From: Eggerthellaceae bacterium
Lineage (GTDB): Bacteria; Actinomycetota; Coriobacteriia; Coriobacteriales; Eggerthellaceae
Reading direction: 5' to 3'
DNA length: 64,000 bases
NCBI GenBank assembly: GCA_910575165.1
Contig: CAJTDS010000001.1
Location: 186,001-250,000, forward strand
Shown here: in pieces, positions 52,283 through 60,208 of the stretch
Layout of the letters: each line of letters starts with the position of its first letter
Numbering within the stretch: the stretch's first letter is position 1
Notes under the pieces: generated by a model
Databases searched by the model: none
What the model saw: only the letters and a program-made list of their open reading frames with translations
Told to the model about the DNA's origin: nothing
Position numbers and translations under genes: made by a program

Positions 52283-52405
52283 CCGTGTTTTAATCTCGTT
52301 CGAGTCCCTTATAGCAAACGAGTAAAACACGGGTTTAGAATCGATTAGAACGGCTAGAAGAATCCCGTGAAACGAGAACGCCCCCGGCATGCCGGGGGCG
52401 TTTTT
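52283..52405 (+). terminator. Overlapping hairpins followed by a strong terminator
   Basis: Hairpin 1: CCGTGTTTTA plus CTCGTT (52283-52300) with AACGAG and TAAAACACGG (52316-52332). Hairpin 2: CACGGG (near 52328) with CCCGTG (near 52364). Both use the same CACGG. Then a perfect 12-bp stem AACGCCCCCGGC / GCCGGGGGCGTT (52377-52402) with TTTTT. It ends transcription from the terS side. Confidence 0.75.
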
Positions 52406-52423
52406 GCGTTACGGGAAGAAGAA

Positions 52424-52441
52424 GGCCCGCAGAAGCGGGCC
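52424..52441 (-). terminator. Terminator of the leftward cargo genes
   Basis: GGCCCGC / GCGGGCC stem with a 4-base loop, followed on the minus strand by TTCTTCTTCC. Weak T run. Confidence 0.5.
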
Positions 52442-52450
52442 CGTGGTCAG

Positions 52451-52522
52451 TTACTGCATGCGAAGAAGATTGATGATGAACAGTACCGGGAATATTGCCA
52501 GACAGAACAGTATTTCGAGCAT
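52451..52522 (-). CDS. 23-residue hydrophobic peptide
   Basis: ATG 52522 with TAAGGAGG 7 bases upstream; the TAA is the stop of the gene before it. The peptide is MLEILFCLAIFPVL followed by FIINLLRMQ: one membrane helix with a charged start and a basic end, like type I toxins or small membrane regulators. The near-perfect ribosome site is the main evidence that it is translated. Confidence 0.6.
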   Translation of the reverse strand: MLEILFCLAIFPVLFIINLLRMQ

Positions 52523-52534
52523 TTCGCCACCTCC

Positions 52535-52960
52535 TTAACCGTTAACGACAGTGTACCAGGTTTCGTCGTTGCCGAATCGCGCGGCGACGGCGTATTTTGC
52601 AAACCCGTATTCGGGCGCCAAGCGGTCGAGAGTTTTGTTTACGCGTCGGACCTCGCGGCGGTACGCGCGCACGGCCGCGGATCGGCACATGCCGAAATAG
52701 TATTGCGTCTCGTCGTTGTCCAGGCTTTCGGGGTCCTCGTCGGCCTCTATAAGCAGTTGCACGCCGCTATAGTACCCGCTGACGAGCTTTGCCGTGTGGA
52801 ATGGCATTTCGTTGTTTAGCTGGGCCACGAGCTCCAGGGCGTAGGCGTGCCAGTCGGCGCAAGCGTCCGGGTCGTAGCCGCCGCCCTCGTCCTCGAAGGC
52901 GTCATCAGCTATCGCCTACAGCGGGAAATTCGGGGTTTCGCGGAAATTGCAGGTTGCCAT
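52535..52960 (-). pseudogene. Cargo gene interrupted by one amber codon
   Basis: ATG 52960 has an ideal GGAAGGAG site. The frame reads MATCNFRETPNFPL, then TAG (52918-52916), then AIADDAFEDEGGGYDPDA and goes on to TAA at 52535 with no other stop, 141 codons in all. The ribosome site fits only the upstream start, so the TAG is either a recent nonsense mutation (TAC or TAT to TAG) or read through. A shorter protein of 97 residues from GTG 52828 has no ribosome site. Function unknown. Confidence 0.65.
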
Positions 52961-53017
52961 AGTCGTTTCTCCTTCCAGGCGGGCCGCCCCGGTTGCCCAG
53001 GGCGGCGTGGTCGTTGG

Positions 53018-53686
53018 TTACAGCTCGACGGTCCGGGCGTAGCCGTCGGCGAGTCGGGCGCTCACGTCGGGGTTTGCGTCGAGGTAGTCGATCAGGCCCG
53101 TCTCGTCGGCGAATACATGCGCCTCGCATCCGCAAGACGGCGCGCCCAGGCTGTCCAGGACCGCGAAGCGCGCCACGGCTTCGCCGTCATCGATCTGGTA
53201 CGCCCCCCAGTCGCCCGGGTCCCGGTGGTAGCTGCACCGGCACACCGGGCAGTAAAACGTGCCGTCGTCGAGCTGATCCAGCGGCACGCTCACGCCGCCC
53301 GTCCCGGTGCTGCAGTCCGTGCACGCCCAGGCTCGACCGCTTTTCAGCCCGTCGAAAATGCTTTCAAGCGCCCCGGACACCTCGCCGAGGGCCAGGCAAC
53401 GGGCTATGACGTCCACGGCCTCGGGGGCCTCCTCCACGGGCACATGGTCGTACCCGTACGAGCGGAACAGCTCCAACACGTCCAGGTCGAACACGATCCC
53501 GCCCACGTTTTCGGCGGCTTGCGCCCGCGAGAACGTATAAGAGCCGGACCCGTTGCCGGTAACATGGTCCGAAACAAACAGCAATTCGCTCATCTCGTCC
53601 CAATCCCGACAATTGCTATATTCCTCCTCGATGCACTCGCGCGCGTCGGCTGCTACCTCGTCCAAGTAGTCTTCCCAGGTCATCAT
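53018..53686 (-). CDS. Cargo protein of unknown function, 222 residues
   Basis: ATG 53686 after GAAGGAGAAACG. Acidic. N-terminal half: WDEMSELLFVSDHVTGNGSG, SYTFSRAQAAENVGGIVFDL; this VTGNGSGSYTF type recurs in proteins of Gram-positive mobile elements without assigned role. C-terminal half: a zinc ribbon (CTDCSTGTGG ... CPVCRCSYH). Middle gene of the leftward cargo operon. Confidence 0.7.
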   Translation of the reverse strand: MMTWEDYLDEVAADARECIEEEYSNCRDWDEMSELLFVSDHVTGNGSGSYTFSRAQAAENVGGIVFDLDVLELFRSYGYDHVPVEEAPEAVDVIARCLALGEVSGALESIFDGLKSGRAWACTDCSTGTGGVSVPLDQLDDGTFYCPVCRCSYHRDPGDWGAYQIDDGEAVARFAVLDSLGAPSCGCEAHVFADETGLIDYLDANPDVSARLADGYARTVEL

Positions 53687-53717
53687 TTCGTTTCTCCTTC
53701 CCTTCGGTTTCCCGTCG

Positions 53718-54044
53718 TTACGCTATTTCCGCGGCTTCGTCTGTGGCGCGCGGGATGAACGCCACGCTGTCCGGGCGCCTCTCCACCATGATTTCCTCTT
53801 GGTCCAGGGCCGCCGCCAGGGCGGGCACCTTGTCGAGGATCGCGGCGGCCTCGTCGTCCTGCAGCGCGCACACCTCCACCCTGATTGACGTTTCGGCCTC
53901 GCCCCTCCACCACCCGGCGCACCGGTATGCCGTCATGGCCTCCACGCCCAGGACGCGCCCGGCCGTCTCCACCACGTGCGCGGGGTCGTGGGTGGGCGTG
54001 CCGCCCACGTTGCAGCCGATCGTTAGCGTTACCGTGTTGCCCAT
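53718..54044 (-). CDS. Cargo protein of unknown function, 108 residues
   Basis: ATG 54044 after ATAAGGAGGG. Starts NTVTLTIGCNVGGTPTHDPA; alpha/beta, no motif of known activity. First gene of the leftward cargo operon, 45 bases behind its promoter. Confidence 0.7.
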   Translation of the reverse strand: MGNTVTLTIGCNVGGTPTHDPAHVVETAGRVLGVEAMTAYRCAGWWRGEAETSIRVEVCALQDDEAAAILDKVPALAAALDQEEIMVERRPDSVAFIPRATDEAAEIA

Positions 54045-54063
54045 GTTGTGCCCTCCTTATGAT

Positions 54064-54152
54064 ATAGCCGGTTTTGTTTACACGTTGCACTATAGCCGTT
54101 TTTGGCTATGCGTCAATGATTATCTGTATCCATTTTTGGCTATACAATAGCC
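54064..54152 (-). promoter_or_regulatory. Promoter of the cargo operon with ATAGCC operators
   Basis: Minus strand TTGACG (54116-54111), 16 bases, TATAGT (54094-54089). ATAGCC half-sites: 54064, 54092 with inverse at 54104 (inside the promoter), and the palindrome GGCTAT-ACA-ATAGCC at 54138-54152. Confidence 0.75.
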
Positions 54153-54159
54153 TCACAAT

Positions 54160-54346
54160 TAGGGCGTGCCCTATTTACCCGCCCTGGATCGTGTGCGAGA
54201 TGGCGGACCGTCCCGGATGGATACCCCCCGGGGGTAAATAGTCCACGAATGATCTAGGGAGGTAAGTGCTTTGAACAGCCGAGAAAAATAAAAACCGATA
54301 GTAATAAACATTTTTGTTGACAACAAAATACACTAAGTGCTAAACT
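54160..54346 (+). promoter_or_regulatory. Rightward promoter and palindromes before the HTH-resolvase operon
   Basis: TTGACA 54317-54322, 18 bases, TAAACT 54341-54346. The -35 box is the centre of a palindrome TTTTGTTG-A-CAACAAAA (54312-54328). Further palindromes: TAGGGCGTGCCCTA (54160-54173) and TACCCCCCGGGGGTA (54222-54236). Confidence 0.65.
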
Positions 54347-54367
54347 CGCCTGGTCGAAAGGAGAGGT

Positions 54368-54607
54368 ATGGACGCCAAGGATGTTTTGCGGGACCTCATC
54401 GAGGAGTCGCCCGTGTGGAGCCAGAACAAGCTGGGGGCCAAGCTCGGCTTCACCCCGCAGGCCATGAACCACAGGATGAGGGCCGTTGACCTGAAGGCCG
54501 GCTTCCTCGCGGACGCGCTGTCTGCGCTAGGCTACGAGCTCGTCGCGGTGCCCGTTGGCTCCAGGCTTCCGAACGGCTCCCGCACCATAGGGGGCGAAGG
54601 GCGATGA
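54368..54607 (+). CDS. Small helix-turn-helix protein, 79 residues
   Basis: ATG 54368 after GAAAGGAGAGG. VLRDLIEESPVWSQNKLGAK, LGFTPQAMNHRMRAVDLKAG reads like a Cro/CI-type DNA-binding domain. It may bind the palindrome over its own promoter (54312-54328) and control the resolvase. ATGA overlap with the next gene. Confidence 0.7.
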   Translation: MDAKDVLRDLIEESPVWSQNKLGAKLGFTPQAMNHRMRAVDLKAGFLADALSALGYELVAVPVGSRLPNGSRTIGGEGR

Positions 54608-55212
54608 TCTACGGGTACGTCCGCGTGTCCACTGCCGACCAGAACGTGGCGCGCCAGCTCGTGAAGATGCGCTCGCTCGGCATAGGCGACGACGCGCTGT
54701 TCGTGGACAGGTGCAGCGGAAGGGACATGGACCGCCCCGAGTGGGCGAGGCTGATGGCGGCCATCGCAGAGGGCGACCGCATCGTCATCGACTCGCTCGA
54801 CCGCCTCGGAAGGAGCTACGATATGGTCACGTCCGAGTGGAAGCGCATAACGCGGGAGGTCGGATGCGACATCTCGTGCCTGGACATAGAGTTCATGGAC
54901 AGCGCCGCCATGAGAGCCATGGGGGACGTGGGCAAGGTTGTCGAGGACATGTTGCTGTCGCTGCTGTCGTACGTCGCCGAGGCGGAGCGCAAGAAGAACC
55001 TCCAGCGGCAGGCCGAGGGCATCGCCATCGCCAAGGCCCGCGGCGCGTACAAGGGGCGGTCGAAGGTCGAGTATCCTGCGGACGTGCTCGCCTCGGCCGC
55101 GCTGGCTTACGCGTCGGGCGGCAGGGCGGCTGCGGCGTCGGTGCTCGGGTGCAGCGTCGGCACGGTGTCCAACATGCTCAAGGACGGGAGGCTGTCCCAT
55201 GCCGTTGCTTAA
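54604..55212 (+). CDS. Small serine recombinase (resolvase/invertase family)
   Basis: 202 residues, ATG 54604. MIYGYVRVSTADQNVARQL with Ser 9, IDSLDRLGRS with the active-site Arg, YVAEAERKKNLQRQAEGIA (E helix) and a C-terminal helix-turn-helix (AAASVLGCSVGTVSNMLKDG). A second site-specific recombinase in the same prophage besides the integrase; it may resolve multimers or invert a segment. Confidence 0.9.
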   Translation: MIYGYVRVSTADQNVARQLVKMRSLGIGDDALFVDRCSGRDMDRPEWARLMAAIAEGDRIVIDSLDRLGRSYDMVTSEWKRITREVGCDISCLDIEFMDSAAMRAMGDVGKVVEDMLLSLLSYVAEAERKKNLQRQAEGIAIAKARGAYKGRSKVEYPADVLASAALAYASGGRAAAASVLGCSVGTVSNMLKDGRLSHAVA

Positions 55213-55555
55213 CCCATACCTGCAGCACCTCGCCTCGCGCAGGCGCCTCTGCCCGGAGTGCCTCGAAGGGACGGCGGTCGTGCTGCCGTCGCTCGACCCG
55301 AACACCGGCTACGAGGCCTGCACGCGCTGCGGACGCGTCGCGACCGTGACCTCGCCTGCAGCGGCACGTGTGGGCTGGCCCGCGAACGACCCTCGCGAGG
55401 TCGCAGCGGCCACCGTCGCGCTGTGCCCGCCCGACGCGCCGCGGGAGAGCTTCCTCCACGGCATCCGCAGGCGGCTGATCCTCGAGTACGGGGAGCCCCC
55501 GCGGTCGCCGAGGCCGAAGGGACGTATAATACGCGCAGGGTTCGCTTCGAGATAG
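55199..55555 (+). CDS. Zinc-ribbon-like phage protein, 118 residues
   Basis: ATG 55199, overlapping the resolvase. CPECLEGTAVV ... CTRCGRVATV is a four-Cys ribbon; the rest is helical. Position just before packaging genes. Unknown (an HNH look-alike without catalytic His cannot be claimed). Confidence 0.65.
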   Translation: MPLLNPYLQHLASRRRLCPECLEGTAVVLPSLDPNTGYEACTRCGRVATVTSPAAARVGWPANDPREVAAATVALCPPDAPRESFLHGIRRRLILEYGEPPRSPRPKGRIIRAGFASR

Positions 55556-55564
55556 GGGGACGGT

Positions 55565-55903
55565 ATGGCTTCATGCGGATGCGGCGGCGCGCGCGAGCGC
55601 GTCGAGGTAATGGCGAGGCCCGTGTACAAGGTGCCGCTCGGATTGCTCTACCTGGTCTGCCTCGCGCTGGTGCTTGTCAGGGGCTTCTGGAAGATGGCTG
55701 AGCCGTACACGACCGCCGCCGCGTACGGTACCGCCGTGGCGATGATGGCGGTGTGCCTGGTCGCGGCCGTGGTGCTCACGGTCATGTACCTGAGGATGCG
55801 CAGGTACCGCAAGGTGCCGGCCGATAGGTGCGGCTCGTGCGGCGCTGCCGAGGTGTCGGCGAAGCTCCCGTCGGGAGCGAAGGGCTGGCGCGTGCGAGGG
55901 TAG
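55565..55903 (+). CDS. Two-helix membrane protein, 112 residues
   Basis: ATG 55565. Hydrophobic helices VPLGLLYLVCLALVLVRG and GTAVAMMAVCLVAAVVLTVM, Cys pairs at both ends (CGCGG, CGSCGA). ATG at 55610 is an alternative start. Unknown; holin-like topology but far from any lysis gene. Confidence 0.6.
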   Translation: MASCGCGGARERVEVMARPVYKVPLGLLYLVCLALVLVRGFWKMAEPYTTAAAYGTAVAMMAVCLVAAVVLTVMYLRMRRYRKVPADRCGSCGAAEVSAKLPSGAKGWRVRG

Positions 55904-55946
55904 GGATTCGAGGGGCTGGCGCCCCGGGGACGACATGGGAGAGGCT

Positions 55947-55972
55947 CCGCCGAATACGTTCGGCGGGGTCTT
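55947..55972 (+). terminator. Terminator before the large terminase gene
   Basis: CCGCCGAA / TTCGGCGG stem, 4-base loop TACG, then GGTCTTT. It closes the cargo/resolvase transcript. Confidence 0.7.
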
Positions 55973-55995
55973 TCGTCGTCTTCGGGAGGTTTCCT

Positions 55996-57774
55996 ATGGC
56001 AGAATCCGGCATCGCGCGGGCGCGCAGGGCGCAGCTCGTGCTCGACCAGGTGGCGAGGGACGCGGCGTCATCGTCGTCCGCGGAGCCGTTCCGCGACGCC
56101 CTGGCGATGCTGACCATCATGGCCCGGGAGGAGCCCGTCGTCGAGTCCGCGTACGCGCGGCGCTTCTACGAGCTGGCGTCGGACGCCGTGGTGAGGGCGG
56201 GCGGCGACCTCGCCGAGGCCGAGGAGGTCCTGCGCTGCGTGGAGGGCATCCTGAGGCTCAACGCGCCGTTCGACCTCGACTGCTACATGCTCTTCACCGA
56301 GTGGAACCGCGATCCGTCCAAGCAGTTCTGGCTACCCAGGCGCGACGTGCTGATGCCCGTGTGCGAGGGGTTCCAGGACCTCGCCGACGACCTGCTGGAC
56401 GTGCTCACGGTGTCGCTCCCTCCGCGCGTCGGCAAGTCCACGACGGGCATCTTCGCGGTGACGTGGCAGATGGGGCGCCACCCCCTGGACGCGAACGTCA
56501 TGAGCGGCCATTCGGACAAGCTGACCAAGAACTTCCACATGGAGGCGCTCGGCATAATCTCGGACGCCTACACCTACCGGTTCCGCGAGGTGTTCCCCGA
56601 CGCGCGGATGGTGGGCAGCTCCATGGCGGAGGAGACTGTGAGCCTTGTGCGCGAGGGGCGCTTCCCGACGCTCACGTGCCGCGCCGTCAAGGGTACGCTC
56701 ACGGGCGCCGTGGAGGTGGGCCACAACGGTCTGCTCTACTGCGACGACATGGTGTCGGACCGCGAGGAGGCGCTGTCGGCCGACCGCATGGACAAGCTCT
56801 ACGACGCCTACCTCAGCCAGCTTTTCGACCGAAAGCTGTCCGGCGCCAAGGAGGTGCACGTGGGGACGCGGTGGGTGCCCAACGACGTGATCGGCCGCGT
56901 GGTCGAGTCGAACGCCGGCAGCAGGCGCTGCAGGACCATCGTGATACCGGCCCTCGACGGCGTGCCGTGGAGCGAGGTCATGGGCAGGCGGGAGGCGGAG
57001 GACAGGCACGCGTTCGTGTCGGAGGACCTCGGCGACGGCACGGTGGTGGTCGAGCATCCGTGGGGCAGGTCCAACTTCGAGTACAAGTTCGGCACCGGCT
57101 TCGACACCTTCTACTACGAGAACGTCAGGCGCAAGCTGGAGGAGGCCGGCGCGGCCGACTCGTGGTGGGCGAAGTACATGGGCGCCCCGTACTGGATAGA
57201 CGGCCTCATGTTCCCCGAGTCCGAGCTGAAGTTCTACGACGAGCTGCCCGAGGGGGAGCCGGACGGCGTGATCGCCGTGTGCGACACCAAGGACAGGGGC
57301 GCTGACTACGCCGTGGAGCCGATAGGCTACGTGTACGGCGACCGCCACTACATACACGACGTGGTGTGCGACAACTCGCTGCCCGAGGTGGTCGAGCCAA
57401 AGCTCGCCGCCGCGCTCGTGCGCAACGGCGTCGGCATAGCGCAGTTCGAATCGAACAGCGCGGGAGGCCGCGTCGCAGACTCCGTGGCCCAGCGGTGCCG
57501 CGAGGCCGGGCACAGCGTGGAGATCCGCAAGAAGTTCTCCACCGAGAACAAGGAGACGCGCATCCTCGTCGATTCCGCGTGGGTGAAGGAGCACTGCTAC
57601 TTCCGCTCCGAGCCGCCGAGCGAGGAGTACGCGATGTTCATGGGGATGCTCACGCGGTACACGACGGAGGGGCGGAACAAGCACGACGACGCCCCCGACG
57701 CCATGTCGATGTACAAGCGCTTCGCGTCGGGCATTATCTCCGCCTCGGTCGAGCCGATGGACAGGCCGTTCTAG
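55996..57774 (+). CDS. terL: Terminase large subunit
   Basis: 592 residues, ATG 55996 after GGGAGG. ATPase: LPPRVGKSTTG (Walker A, 141-151), LLYCDDMVSD (Walker B). Nuclease: VCDTKDRGADY, and the C-terminal NKHDDAPDAMSM. It cuts and pumps DNA into the prohead through the portal. An N-terminal extension of about 130 residues precedes the ATPase, longer than in many phage terminases. Confidence 0.93.
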   Translation: MAESGIARARRAQLVLDQVARDAASSSSAEPFRDALAMLTIMAREEPVVESAYARRFYELASDAVVRAGGDLAEAEEVLRCVEGILRLNAPFDLDCYMLFTEWNRDPSKQFWLPRRDVLMPVCEGFQDLADDLLDVLTVSLPPRVGKSTTGIFAVTWQMGRHPLDANVMSGHSDKLTKNFHMEALGIISDAYTYRFREVFPDARMVGSSMAEETVSLVREGRFPTLTCRAVKGTLTGAVEVGHNGLLYCDDMVSDREEALSADRMDKLYDAYLSQLFDRKLSGAKEVHVGTRWVPNDVIGRVVESNAGSRRCRTIVIPALDGVPWSEVMGRREAEDRHAFVSEDLGDGTVVVEHPWGRSNFEYKFGTGFDTFYYENVRRKLEEAGAADSWWAKYMGAPYWIDGLMFPESELKFYDELPEGEPDGVIAVCDTKDRGADYAVEPIGYVYGDRHYIHDVVCDNSLPEVVEPKLAAALVRNGVGIAQFESNSAGGRVADSVAQRCREAGHSVEIRKKFSTENKETRILVDSAWVKEHCYFRSEPPSEEYAMFMGMLTRYTTEGRNKHDDAPDAMSMYKRFASGIISASVEPMDRPF

Positions 57775-57966
57775 CCGCATCACAGCGCCCCGAAGCGCAT
57801 CTATGCGCCCCACTTCGCCGAGCCGTTTACACGGACGGCGCCCGCCGTCAGGATACGCCGAGGCGGACCCTCTCCGCCGCGACGGCCCGTGCCGCAAGAC
57901 CCCGGCGGGCTCAACCTCGGGCCGTCGCGTCCCCTCATGCGCCCGCAGGGCGAGGAAGGCTGCACG

Positions 57967-59478
57967 GTGGAAGAAGCTGCGAGCATGGAAGGCAACGTCG
58001 AGGGCGCGCCCCTCTTCCTCGGCCGCGCCCGCGTCATGACGCGCTTCGGCCGCATCGACGAGTCGAACGTCGTCGAGGCGCTCGAAGAGGCGCTTCCCGC
58101 GTTCGGCCTCAACTCGGCGCAGATAAGCGCACTGTGGCGGTACTACAAGGGCGACCAGCGCATCCTCCGCCGCAAGAAGGAGGTCCGCCCCGAGATCGAC
58201 AACCGGATCGTGGAGAACCACGCCCAGGAGATCGTAGCCTTCAAGATCGGCTACCAGCTCTCCGAGCCGATGCAGTACACGTGCCGCATGCAGAGCGACG
58301 GGGACGAGAAGGCGTACGACGAGCGGCTGGGCTCCGTGAACGAGCTGAACACGATGATGTTCGCAGAGGACAAGGCGTCCTGCGACCGCGACCTGTTCGA
58401 GTGGATGTGCGTGGGCGGGATCGGCTACCGCATGGCCGAGGCCGACACGGCGCACGACGTCGAGGACGGCGGTGCCCCCTTCGAGGTGTACACGCTCGAC
58501 CCGCGCGTCACCTGCGTCGTGTGCTCCGCGCAGTACCACCACCGCCCGCTCATGGCGTTCTGGCTCGGGTACGACTCGGCGTCGGAGAAGCCCGTCTACA
58601 ACGTCTACACCGACAAGATGTGGTTCAAGGTCTGCGGCAGCGAGGTCGTCGATAAGAAGGGGCACACCTACGGGAGCGTCCCCATCGTCGAGTACCGCCT
58701 CAACAACGCGCGCATGGGCGTGTTCGAGCCGGTGATCCCCCTCCTGGACGCCATCAACACCATAGAGTCGGACCGGGTGGACGACATCGAGCAGGTCGTC
58801 CAGTCCCTCATGGTCTTCAAGGACTGCGGCATCGACGCCGAGTCGTACGACGCGATGCGCGAGAAGGGCGCCGTGAAGATAAGGAGCCTGGACCCGAACG
58901 TCAAGGCGTCCATCGAGATGCTCAACAGCCCGCTCGACCAGACGGGCACGCAGACCGTCAAGGAGGACCTCTACCAGAGCGTCGTGAACATCTGCGGCAT
59001 GCCCAACAGGAACGGCGTGTCCGGCTCGTCCTCCGACACCGGGGCGGCAGTGCTGCTGCGGGACGGCTGGACGCTCGCCGAGAGCCACGCGAAGAGCTAC
59101 GAGCTGCAGTTCAAGCGCTCCGAGCGCCAGTTCCTGCGGGTGGTCCTGTCGATATGCCGGCAGAGCTCCGCTACTGACCTCGACCTGCGCATACGCGACA
59201 TCGAGCTGGCCTTCAACAGGCGCAACTACGAGAACATCCTGGTCAAGTCCCAGGTGCTGACCACGATGCTGCAGACGGGGAAGATCCATCCGCAGCTCGC
59301 GTTCCAATCGTGCGGCCTCTTCACGGACCCGGATGCCGCGTACAAGCAGTCGGCGGAGTGGGCCGAGGACAACGCGCCCGTCGTGCCCCCGGCGCCCGGT
59401 CGCGACGATGCCGAGCCCGTCGGGTCGGCCGAGGGGCCGCAGGCGGGCGTGCCCCAGGAAGGCGACACCGCGGCGTAG
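57967..59478 (+). CDS. Portal protein, SPP1 gp6 family
   Basis: 503 residues from GTG 57967, the best ribosome site (GAGGAAGG); ATG 57889 would add 26 residues. WRYYKGDQRILRR, VENHAQEIVAFKIGYQLSEP, VPIVEYRLNNARMGVFEPV and SDRVDDIEQVVQSLMVF are typical. The acidic Pro-rich C-terminus is disordered. Twelve copies form the DNA channel. No Mu gpF-like head morphogenesis gene follows. Confidence 0.9.
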   Translation: MEEAASMEGNVEGAPLFLGRARVMTRFGRIDESNVVEALEEALPAFGLNSAQISALWRYYKGDQRILRRKKEVRPEIDNRIVENHAQEIVAFKIGYQLSEPMQYTCRMQSDGDEKAYDERLGSVNELNTMMFAEDKASCDRDLFEWMCVGGIGYRMAEADTAHDVEDGGAPFEVYTLDPRVTCVVCSAQYHHRPLMAFWLGYDSASEKPVYNVYTDKMWFKVCGSEVVDKKGHTYGSVPIVEYRLNNARMGVFEPVIPLLDAINTIESDRVDDIEQVVQSLMVFKDCGIDAESYDAMREKGAVKIRSLDPNVKASIEMLNSPLDQTGTQTVKEDLYQSVVNICGMPNRNGVSGSSSDTGAAVLLRDGWTLAESHAKSYELQFKRSERQFLRVVLSICRQSSATDLDLRIRDIELAFNRRNYENILVKSQVLTTMLQTGKIHPQLAFQSCGLFTDPDAAYKQSAEWAEDNAPVVPPAPGRDDAEPVGSAEGPQAGVPQEGDTAA

Positions 59479-59568
59479 CGCCGCGTGAGCGATACGGCCG
59501 CGCGAGCGGCCACGAGAAAGCGGCGGAGCCGTCCGCGTGAACAACAGGCGTCAACCGAAAGGTAGCAG

Positions 59569-60195
59569 ATGAAGAGAGAAGAAGTCCGGGAGATCTTCCC
59601 CAACGCCACCGAGGACGACATCGACGCGATCCTCAACAAGGTCGGCTCCGAGCTCAACCCGCTCAAGCGCCGCCTCAGCGAAGCCGAGTCGAAGCTCGGC
59701 GAGGCCGAAGCGTCCCTGGGGGACGCGAAGAGCAGCGAGGCGCTGCTCAAGGCCGCGCTCGAAGAGGCCAACGCGCGGATCGAGGAGGGCATGACCGAAG
59801 AGGAGCGCATCGCCCAGCGAGAGAAGGCCGCAGAGGCGCGCGAGCGGGAGTTCCTGCTCAAGTCCAACGGCCTCGACGCGAGGGAGATATTCGTATCGGC
59901 CGGATGCTTCGACGCCGAGTCAATCGACGAGCTGGTCAAGCAGGTCGTCTGCGACGATGCGGAGAAGACGCGTGCGGGGGCGAACCTGCTCGTCAGCATG
60001 GTTGCCAAGCAGCGCGAGGCCGTGGAGAAGTCAACCCGCGATGCCCTGCTCAAGGACAACCCGAAGCTGCAGGGAGACGACGGGGCGGATTCCGTTCCGA
60101 AGACCGTCTCCGATTTCCTGAAGCTCCCGTACGAGCAGCAGATCGCCCTGAAGCAGACGGACCACTCGATCATCTCCCGCCTGAAGAAAGACTAG
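59569..60195 (+). CDS. Scaffold protein (GP20 type)
   Basis: 208 residues, ATG 59569. Coiled-coil rich (LKRRLSEAESKLGEAEASLG, AQREKAAEAREREFLLKSNG) with a charged C-terminus ending SRLKKD. Place between portal and capsid and the build match phage scaffold proteins; it guides capsid assembly and leaves later. Confidence 0.85.
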   Translation: MKREEVREIFPNATEDDIDAILNKVGSELNPLKRRLSEAESKLGEAEASLGDAKSSEALLKAALEEANARIEEGMTEEERIAQREKAAEAREREFLLKSNGLDAREIFVSAGCFDAESIDELVKQVVCDDAEKTRAGANLLVSMVAKQREAVEKSTRDALLKDNPKLQGDDGADSVPKTVSDFLKLPYEQQIALKQTDHSIISRLKKD

Positions 60196-60208
60196 TTAGG
60201 AGGCAAAG

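Noticed and set aside
53683-54090. 135-codon minus-strand ORF overlapping the cargo gene
   Set aside because: It overlaps the 108-residue gene that has the better ribosome site and promoter distance; Arg/Gly-rich shadow.
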